DNA from: an uncultured Burkholderiales bacterium | GTDB taxonomy: Bacteria > Pseudomonadota > Gammaproteobacteria > Burkholderiales > Burkholderiaceae_C | Direction: 5' to 3' | Length of the DNA: 11,354 nucleotides | NCBI GenBank assembly: GCA_903953985.1 | Contig: CAJBLW010000240.1 | Span: 1 to 11,354 of the forward strand | In this document: positions 6,170-11,354 of the stretch, piece after piece | Numbering within the stretch: position 1 is the first letter of the stretch | Layout: the number at the start of each line of letters is the position of its first letter | Program-made: the position numbers and the translations under genes | The notes under the pieces: generated by a model | The model's input: the letters and a program-made list of their open reading frames with translations, nothing else | The model's database searches: none | What the model was told of the DNA's origin: nothing

Positions 6170-6871
6170 ATGAGACTTGCCGACATGAACTGGATGCAGG
6201 TACAGGAGCACGTCAAGCACGATCAACGCGCCGTGCTGCCACTGGGCTCGACCGAGCAACATGGCTACCTGAGCCTGTGCGTCGACCTCATCCTGGCCGA
6301 GCGGGTTGCCATCGACGCTGCAAAAACCATCAACGTGCCGGTCTATCCGACCATCAACTATGGCTTTACGCCGAGCTTTGTTGACTATCCTGGCACGGTC
6401 TCGCTGCGCCTGTCTACGCTGTGCGCTCTGATGTGCGACATCCTGGACCACATGGTGCGCACTGGCTTTCGGCAAATCGTCATCGTCAACGGACATGGTG
6501 GAAACGGTCCCGCACACGGTGCCATTTTGGAATGGCTCGACCGCAACCGCGGCGTGCAGATCAAGTGGCATAACTGGTGGAACGCGCCCCGCACCTTGGC
6601 CAAAGTCAAGGAAATCGATCCATTGGCCTCGCACGCATCGTGGATGGAAAATTTGCCCTGGACCCGTCTGGCCGACGTGGCCATGCCCGCCGAACGTAAA
6701 CCGATGATTGACATCGAAAAATACATGCGCGTTGATCCGGCTCAGAAGAAGATGCTCATTGGCGACGGCAACTTCGGTGGCATGTACCAGCGTCCAGACG
6801 AGGAGTTGATGGCGATGTGGGAGGTTGCCGTGGACGAGACCCGAGCGCTGATCGAGGGAGGCTGGGACTGA
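6170..6871 (+). CDS. Creatininase-family amidohydrolase
   Basis: A 233-residue metal-dependent hydrolase of the creatininase family, a little shorter than creatinine amidohydrolase (about 260). The metal-ligand motifs can be read: E29 and H31 in GSTEQHG, D39 in CVDLILA, H109 in VNGHGGN, and E160 in the stretch SHASWMEN that stands where family members usually have HAGxxET. TVSLRLST (76-83) is also typical. Family members hydrolyse cyclic or linear amides: creatinine, formamido-pyrimidines, 3-dehydro-scyllo-inosose, or a peptide in mycofactocin maturation. The changes around the second motif (GYLSLCVD rather than GPHLPLxTD) and around E160 suggest a substrate other than creatinine. AAGGA stands 7 bases before the ATG, and the gene starts 11 bp after the MarR stop. 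It acts in the cytoplasm, probably on the compound brought in by the downstream transporter. Confidence 0.88.
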   Translation: MRLADMNWMQVQEHVKHDQRAVLPLGSTEQHGYLSLCVDLILAERVAIDAAKTINVPVYPTINYGFTPSFVDYPGTVSLRLSTLCALMCDILDHMVRTGFRQIVIVNGHGGNGPAHGAILEWLDRNRGVQIKWHNWWNAPRTLAKVKEIDPLASHASWMENLPWTRLADVAMPAERKPMIDIEKYMRVDPAQKKMLIGDGNFGGMYQRPDEELMAMWEVAVDETRALIEGGWD

Positions 6872-6886
6872 ACCCGGCGCGCCACC

Positions 6887-7861
6887 GTGCTTGCATTTAT
6901 TCTTCAGCGCCTGATGCAGGCCGTGGTCGTGATGCTGGTCATCTCTGCTTTGGTCTTTGTTGGCGTGTATGCAGTCGGTAATCCGATCGACGTGATGATC
7001 TCGCCGGACGTGACGCAGGAGATCCGCGAACAAACGATTCGCGCCTATGGCTTTGATCTACCTTTGTGGCAGCAATATGGCATTTTTCTGCAGAGACTGA
7101 TCACGGGCGACTTTGGCAGGTCCTTTGTTTACAACATGCCGGTGCTGGACCTTATCTTGTCGCGCCTGCCAGCGACTCTTGAGATCACACTGACTGCCGT
7201 CTTCGGCGCAGCGCTGCTCGGCGTGCCGCTGGGCATGTTTGCCGGGTACGCGCCCAATAGCGTGGCGGCCCGCGCCATCATGGGCGTGTCTGTGCTGGGC
7301 TTTTCAGTGCCATCGTTCTGGATCGGCCTGATCTTGATCTTCGTGTTTGCCGTCAACCTGGGGCTGCTGCCCGCAGGCGGACGCGGTGAGACGGTCATGC
7401 TGTTCGGTGTCGAGTGGAGCTTTTTGACCGTAAACGGGCTCATGCACATGCTGCTTCCCGCGATCAACCTGGCGCTATTCAAGTTGGCGCTGTTGATCAG
7501 GCTGGCGCGCGCCGGAACGCGCGAGGTGATGCTGACCGACACCGTGCGCTTTGCGCGCGCCGCCGGCGAAAGCGAGTTGACCATCCTCCGGCATCACGTG
7601 CTGCGCCTGATCGCCATCCCGCTGGTCACCGTGTTCGGCCTGGAGCTGGGGTCGACCCTGGCTTTTGCAGTGGTCACCGAAACCATCTTCTCCTGGCCTG
7701 GCGTCGGCAAGCTGATCATCGATTCGATCTCCGTGCTGGACAGGCCTGTGATGGTGGCCTATCTGATGCTGGTCTCGCTGCTGTTCATCACGATCAACCT
7801 GACGGTGGATATCGCCTACGCCGCCCTCGATCCGCGCCTGCGTGCGCGCAAGTCTTCATGA
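6887..7861 (+). CDS. ABC transporter permease, DppB/OppB type
   Basis: A 324-residue inner-membrane permease of the family 5 importer. It starts with GTG at 6887, 15 bp after the creatininase-family gene; the N-terminus MLAFILQRLMQAVVVMLVIS is the expected first membrane helix (about 9-30). A periplasmic loop follows with the family mark GDFGRS, then about five more hydrophobic helices. The cytoplasmic EAA-type loop that docks with the ATPase is ARAAGESELTILRHHVLR at about two-thirds of the length. The C-terminus LDPRLRARKSS is normal for the family. The stop overlaps the next start by 4 bp (ATGA at 7858-7861). It pairs with the following permease to form the channel. Neither start has a strong ribosome binding site in view, so coupled translation is likely. 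Confidence 0.92.
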   Translation: MLAFILQRLMQAVVVMLVISALVFVGVYAVGNPIDVMISPDVTQEIREQTIRAYGFDLPLWQQYGIFLQRLITGDFGRSFVYNMPVLDLILSRLPATLEITLTAVFGAALLGVPLGMFAGYAPNSVAARAIMGVSVLGFSVPSFWIGLILIFVFAVNLGLLPAGGRGETVMLFGVEWSFLTVNGLMHMLLPAINLALFKLALLIRLARAGTREVMLTDTVRFARAAGESELTILRHHVLRLIAIPLVTVFGLELGSTLAFAVVTETIFSWPGVGKLIIDSISVLDRPVMVAYLMLVSLLFITINLTVDIAYAALDPRLRARKSS

Positions 7862-8751
7862 ACACAGCCATTCCACCCATGGAGACACCGCTGCGAGGCT
7901 TTCTGCGCGAATTTGCGCAGGACCGTGTCGCGGTCGTCGCTTTCGTTGTGCTGGCGCTGATCGTGTTGCTGGCCCTGCTGGCGCCGTGGATCACGCCTCA
8001 AGACCCGTACGACCTGTCCAACCTTGCGCTGATGGACGCACGCCGACCGCCCGGCTATGTCGGAAGCAAGGGCTTTACCCACTGGTTGGGTACCGACTCG
8101 CAGGGGCGCGACCTGTACTCGGGCATCTTGTACGGGCTGCGAATCTCACTGCAGGTGGGCCTGATGGCTGGCGCCATTGCCTTTGTCATCGGAGCGTCTT
8201 TGGGCACACTGGCCGGTTTTTCTGGCGGACGTGTTGAAGCCTTGATCATGCGCATCATCGACCTTCAGTTGTCTTTTCCGGCCATTTTGTTGGCTCTGGT
8301 GCTTTCGGCTTTACTCGGCCAGGGTAAGTGGCCCCTGATCGCGGCGCTCGTTACTGCGCAGTACGCTTACTTTGCGCGCACCGCCCACGGCGCTGCGTCA
8401 GCCGAACGTTCCAAGGACTATGTCGAGGCGGCCTTGTCGACACCCCTGAGCTCATTCCGCGTTGCGTTCCGTCATGTGCTTCCCAACTGCCTGCCGCCGC
8501 TGATCGTCGTTGCCACGGTGCAGGTCGCCAGCTCGATTGCCCTGGAGGCCACGCTGTCCTTTCTGGGTTTGGGGATGCCTGTGTCAGAGCCCTCACTGGG
8601 CATGCTGATTGCCAATGGTTTTCAGTACATGTTGTCGGGTCGTTACTGGATCTCGATTTACCCCGGCATCGCGCTCATCGTGCTGATCGTCGCCATCAAC
8701 CTCGTGGGCGATCAGATTCGCGACCAGCTCAACCCGAGGCTCAAGCGATGA
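7858..8751 (+). CDS. ABC transporter permease, DppC/OppC type
   Basis: A 297-residue second permease of the importer. The frame is open well upstream (to 7414), but ATG 7858 is chosen: it overlaps the stop of the upstream permease gene as ATGA, and the protein then has the usual DppC layout. That layout is a cytoplasmic N-tail (METPLRGFLREFAQD), a first helix (about 23-43), the family mark HWLGTDSQGRDLYS before the transport domain, and about five more helices. The ATPase-docking EAA-type loop is DYVEAALSTPLSSFRVAFRH. The C-terminus QLNPRLKR is typical. It ends with the same kind of ATGA overlap (8748-8751) into the first ATPase gene. It forms a heterodimer with the DppB-type permease in the inner membrane. 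Confidence 0.92.
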   Translation: MNTAIPPMETPLRGFLREFAQDRVAVVAFVVLALIVLLALLAPWITPQDPYDLSNLALMDARRPPGYVGSKGFTHWLGTDSQGRDLYSGILYGLRISLQVGLMAGAIAFVIGASLGTLAGFSGGRVEALIMRIIDLQLSFPAILLALVLSALLGQGKWPLIAALVTAQYAYFARTAHGAASAERSKDYVEAALSTPLSSFRVAFRHVLPNCLPPLIVVATVQVASSIALEATLSFLGLGMPVSEPSLGMLIANGFQYMLSGRYWISIYPGIALIVLIVAINLVGDQIRDQLNPRLKR

Positions 8752-9812
8752 GCAACCCAAAAAACTCGCTGCCCAAGGGTAAAACGCAGTTGTCTGAGGA
8801 GAAAGAAATTTCGTCGACAGGAGCGCCTGCACCCTTGCTTCAGGTCAGAGACCTTGCGACTGAGTTCGCCACCCGTTCGGGTGTCGCCCGGGCGGTTGAT
8901 GGGGTCTCGTTCGATGTTTTTGCCGGTGAGATCGTGGGACTCGTGGGCGAGTCTGGCTCTGGGAAAAGCGTCACCGGGTATTCCATCCTCGGTCTGATCG
9001 ATCTGCCCGGGCGGATCACGGGCGGCTCGGTCCGGCTGGAAGGGCAGGAGCTCGTCGGCATGTCACGCCAGCAACTGCGGACGCTTCGCGGACGACGCAT
9101 TGCCATGGTCTTTCAGGACCCGATGAGCACCCTGAACCCGGTGCTGACGGTCTTTGCACAGATGCAGCTGGCGATGAAGGCCCATGGCCGACCGGATGCT
9201 GCGCAGATGCGCGCACGCGCGCTGCAAGCGCTGGGCAAGGTCGGTATCCCCGACCCTGAGCGACGTCTTGAGGCCTACCCACACGAGTTGTCGGGTGGTA
9301 TGCGCCAACGCGTGGCGATTGCCATCGCCTTCCTCAACCAGCCAGCGCTGGTGATCTGCGATGAACCGACGACGGCGCTCGACGTTTCGATCCAGGCGCA
9401 GATCCTGGTTGAGATGAAAACCCTGGTGCGTGAAGCGGGCGTCAGCCTGGTCTGGATCAGTCACGACCTGGCGACCGTCTCTGTGCTCGCGTCGCGTTTG
9501 CTGGTGATGTATGCCGGTCGCCTGATCGAGGAAGGCCCCACGGCCGAAGTGCTGCGCCGCCCTCGTCACCCTTACACACAGGGCTTGATTGACAGTTTGC
9601 CCTCGCGTGCTGCGCCCGGGCGCGACCTGGTTCAGATTCCCGGATCGACGCCCGCGCTGACGTCATTGCCCTCTGGCTGCGCTTTCCGTGAACGCTGCGC
9701 CCACGCCACGGCCATTTGCAGCACGACCCCAGCGCAAACCATCGACAGCCCGCGGACCTGGAGCTGCCACCATCCCTTGAACATCCACGTTGCCGCGGAG
9801 AGTGGTCTGTGA
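8748..9812 (+). CDS. ABC transporter ATP-binding protein, DppD/OppD type
   Basis: A 354-residue cytoplasmic ATPase of the importer. The frame opens upstream at 8328, but ATG 8748 overlaps the permease stop (ATGA) and gives the right N-terminus after a short variable tail of about 28 residues. Motifs: Walker A GESGSGKS (67-74), Q-loop in FQDPMSTLNP, signature LSGGMRQR (181-188), Walker B VICDEP (202-207) and H-loop WISHDLA with H239. The C-terminal oligopeptide-transporter extension is present: RHPYTQGLIDSLP, then GCAFRERCAHATAIC with its conserved cysteines and a later SCHHPL. In related importers such cysteines can bind a metal or Fe-S cluster; that is not shown here. It overlaps the next ATPase gene by 4 bp (GTGA). 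Confidence 0.92.
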   Translation: MSNPKNSLPKGKTQLSEEKEISSTGAPAPLLQVRDLATEFATRSGVARAVDGVSFDVFAGEIVGLVGESGSGKSVTGYSILGLIDLPGRITGGSVRLEGQELVGMSRQQLRTLRGRRIAMVFQDPMSTLNPVLTVFAQMQLAMKAHGRPDAAQMRARALQALGKVGIPDPERRLEAYPHELSGGMRQRVAIAIAFLNQPALVICDEPTTALDVSIQAQILVEMKTLVREAGVSLVWISHDLATVSVLASRLLVMYAGRLIEEGPTAEVLRRPRHPYTQGLIDSLPSRAAPGRDLVQIPGSTPALTSLPSGCAFRERCAHATAICSTTPAQTIDSPRTWSCHHPLNIHVAAESGL

Positions 9813-10819
9813 GTCACTTTATTCATCTGGACGACATCACGCGCCGCTTCACGTCGGTGCCCCCCCTCGCCGAGCGGCTGGCTAAACGCCTCACCGGCTC
9901 GATTGCCAGCCCGACTGTGGTGCACGCCGTAGAAGGCGTCTCCCTGTCTGTAAACCGGGGAGAAACACTGGGCTTGGTGGGCGAGTCCGGTTGCGGGAAG
10001 TCGACGCTTGGCCGCGTGGCCGCTGGCATCCTCGGCCCCACCTTGGGCCATGCTGCTGTGGGTGGCGAGCCGGTGATGGTGGGCAGGCGCAAAGTGACCA
10101 CGCGCATACAGATGGTGTTTCAGGACCCCTATGCATCGCTGAACCCGCGGATGCGGGTGGGCGAGACGATCTCCGAAGGCCCACTGGCCCATGGGTTGAT
10201 CACGCGAGCGCAGGCCGACAGCGATGTCTCCCGCTGGCTGACCGCCGTAGGCCTGGACGCCGCTGCGGCTCAGCGCTTTCCGCACCAGTTTTCTGGGGGG
10301 CAGCGCCAGCGTGTAGCCATCGCCCGTGCCCTGGCCATGCGGCCCGACGCGCTGGTCTGCGACGAGCCTGTGGCCTCTCTAGACGTGTCCATTCAGGCGC
10401 AGATCATCAATCTGTTCCTGCAGTTGCGTCGGGATCTGAACTTGACCATGCTGTTTATCAGCCACGACCTGAGCGTCGTGCGCCACGTCAGCGACCGCGT
10501 GGCCATCATGTACCTCGGACGCATTGTCGAGACCGGGCCGACCGAGAAAATATTCACGGCGCCGCGCCATCCCTACACCCGCGCGTTGCTGGACAGCGCG
10601 CCGCGCCTTGCGGCCGATGGCGCGCCTGTGCAGGACATACGGCCCATCCATGGCGAGCTGCCGTCCCCGATCAACCCACCCCCCGGTTGCGCGTTTCATC
10701 AGCGGTGTGCCTTTGCGCAAGACCGGTGCAAAAATGAACTGCCCCTATTGCGACCGTTCGGTAAAGCTCAGCAGGCAGCCTGCCACTTTCCTCTGGAGAC
10801 GCCCGACCATGCCACCTGA
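9809..10819 (+). CDS. ABC transporter ATP-binding protein, DppF/OppF type
   Basis: A 336-residue second ATPase of the importer. GTG 9809 is chosen as the start: it overlaps the upstream stop (GTGA), has GGAG a short distance upstream, and begins just before the conserved LDDITRRF strand; the frame itself is open back to 9716. Motifs: Walker A GESGCGKS (58-65), Q-loop FQDPYASLNPRM, signature FSGGQRQR (161-168), Walker B VCDEP with D185-E186, and H-loop FISHDLS with H219. The C-terminal extension has RHPYTRALL and GCAFHQRCAFAQDRC, then ACHFPLE. It forms the ATPase heterodimer with the upstream protein. Its last codons overlap the start of the deacetylase-family gene by 11 bp. Confidence 0.92.
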   Translation: MSHFIHLDDITRRFTSVPPLAERLAKRLTGSIASPTVVHAVEGVSLSVNRGETLGLVGESGCGKSTLGRVAAGILGPTLGHAAVGGEPVMVGRRKVTTRIQMVFQDPYASLNPRMRVGETISEGPLAHGLITRAQADSDVSRWLTAVGLDAAAAQRFPHQFSGGQRQRVAIARALAMRPDALVCDEPVASLDVSIQAQIINLFLQLRRDLNLTMLFISHDLSVVRHVSDRVAIMYLGRIVETGPTEKIFTAPRHPYTRALLDSAPRLAADGAPVQDIRPIHGELPSPINPPPGCAFHQRCAFAQDRCKNELPLLRPFGKAQQAACHFPLETPDHAT

Positions 10820-11354
10820 AAGCCTTCCCAAAGACCTTGAACCTTGGCAATGGCCCGAAGAAGAATGGCGTCGCAGGGTGAACCATGTGCGTGCCGGCCG
10901 CAGCCTGCGCCCGGAGAGTTGGCCCGGCGGTAAACGCTGCGCCGTGGCGCTGTCGTTTGACAGCGACCACGACACCAACGAACTTCGGGACGGCGGAAAA
11001 TCCATTGGGCGAATGTCCTGGGGCCAGTACGGCAACCGGGTCGGCGTGCCACGTATCCTCGAATTGCTCAAACGCACCCAGATTCCGGCAACCTTCTTTG
11101 TGCCGGCCGTGACGGCGCTGCTTTACCCGGAGGAGCAGCGACGCGTGATGGCCGAAGGTCACGAAATTGGCCTGCACGGCTGGATTCACGAGGTCAATTC
11201 AGTGCTCCCCGAAAAGGACGAACGCGAACTGCACCTGCGCTCGTTTGACACCTTGACGCAAATCACCGGCGTGTCCCCGGTCGGCATGCGCACCCCCTCA
11301 TGGGACTTTTCACCGGCCACACTGAAGATACAGCGCGAGATGGGCCTGCTCTAC
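10809..11354 (+). CDS. Polysaccharide deacetylase-family hydrolase (cyclic imidase/allantoinase-like), 3' end missing
   Basis: The first 182 residues of a NodB-fold (carbohydrate esterase 4-like) metal hydrolase; the frame runs off the right edge of the window. ATG 10809 overlaps the ATPase gene by 11 bp. Motifs: SFDSDHD with D51 and D53 (catalytic base and metal aspartate), the metal histidines H123 and H127 in GLHGWIHE, and R161 in GMRTPSWDFSP. There is no signal peptide, so it is cytoplasmic. That, the HGWIHE form and the link to an importer point to the branch that holds PuuE-type allantoinase and cyclic imide hydrolase rather than cell-wall chitin or peptidoglycan deacetylases. Such enzymes open cyclic imides/ureides to half-amides, which fits with the creatininase- and asparaginase-family genes of the same cluster. 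The exact substrate is unknown. Confidence 0.85.
   Translation, partial: MPPESLPKDLEPWQWPEEEWRRRVNHVRAGRSLRPESWPGGKRCAVALSFDSDHDTNELRDGGKSIGRMSWGQYGNRVGVPRILELLKRTQIPATFFVPAVTALLYPEEQRRVMAEGHEIGLHGWIHEVNSVLPEKDERELHLRSFDTLTQITGVSPVGMRTPSWDFSPATLKIQREMGLLY

Noticed and set aside
5762..7033. 423-codon open frame on the minus strand across the MarR and creatininase-family genes
   Set aside because: It has no family motifs, is rich in H/Q/R as expected for an antisense shadow of GC-rich genes, and covers two well-supported genes on the other strand.
7414..7857. Upstream extension of the DppC-type permease reading frame
   Set aside because: The extension lies inside the DppB-type gene in another frame and gives an arginine-rich non-membrane sequence; ATG 7858 makes a normal ATGA junction.
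6887..10819. Naming the transporter dppBCDF or as a nickel transporter
   Set aside because: Family 5 importers carry very different ligands and the sequence does not show which; the context suggests an amide compound, so only the type is stated.

Overview
The window looks like part of a GC-rich proteobacterial chromosome. The protein style (family 5 ABC transport cassette, MarR regulator, short-chain dehydrogenase, creatininase-family enzyme) best fits a Burkholderiales/Comamonadaceae-like betaproteobacterium, but this is an inference from sequence style, not a database match. There are two compartments. Positions 1-708 hold the 3' part of a very GC-rich phytanoyl-CoA dioxygenase-family gene (about 70% GC in the sample counted by hand). 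A scarred junction follows at about 709-987, with a gene fragment read on the minus strand, a perfect inverted repeat and IS21-like short direct repeats. From 988 to the right edge lies one coherent divergent catabolic/transport cluster.

The minus-strand arm, read from 5342 down to 988, encodes a periplasmic oligopeptide/dipeptide-type solute-binding protein, an isoaspartyl peptidase/L-asparaginase-family Ntn hydrolase, a ketopantoate reductase-family dehydrogenase and a short-chain dehydrogenase. Gaps are 8 and 10 bp with one 4-bp overlap, so this is almost certainly one transcript. A good sigma70-type promoter (TTGACT-N17-TAAATT) sits in front of it. A perfect 9-bp-arm palindrome lies between the -10 box and the ribosome binding site.

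The plus-strand arm, from about 5652 rightwards, encodes a MarR-family regulator, a creatininase-family amidohydrolase, two Dpp/Opp-type permeases, two Dpp/Opp-type ATPases and a polysaccharide deacetylase/cyclic imidase-like hydrolase cut by the window edge. Four consecutive junctions in this arm overlap (three by 4 bp or fewer, one by 11 bp), so it is also one operon. The binding protein needed by the permeases and ATPases is the first gene of the opposite arm, so both arms make one complete family 5 ABC importer.

Taken together, the cluster reads as an inducible system that imports a small amide-, imide- or lactam-containing compound (cyclic imide, hydantoin/creatinine-like ring, diketopiperazine or modified peptide). 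It would open the ring and hydrolyse the amide with up to three unrelated hydrolases, and pass a hydroxy/keto acid to the two NAD(P)-dependent dehydrogenases. The MarR protein is the obvious regulator. The compound cannot be identified from sequence. No RNA genes, CRISPR array or intact mobile element were seen.
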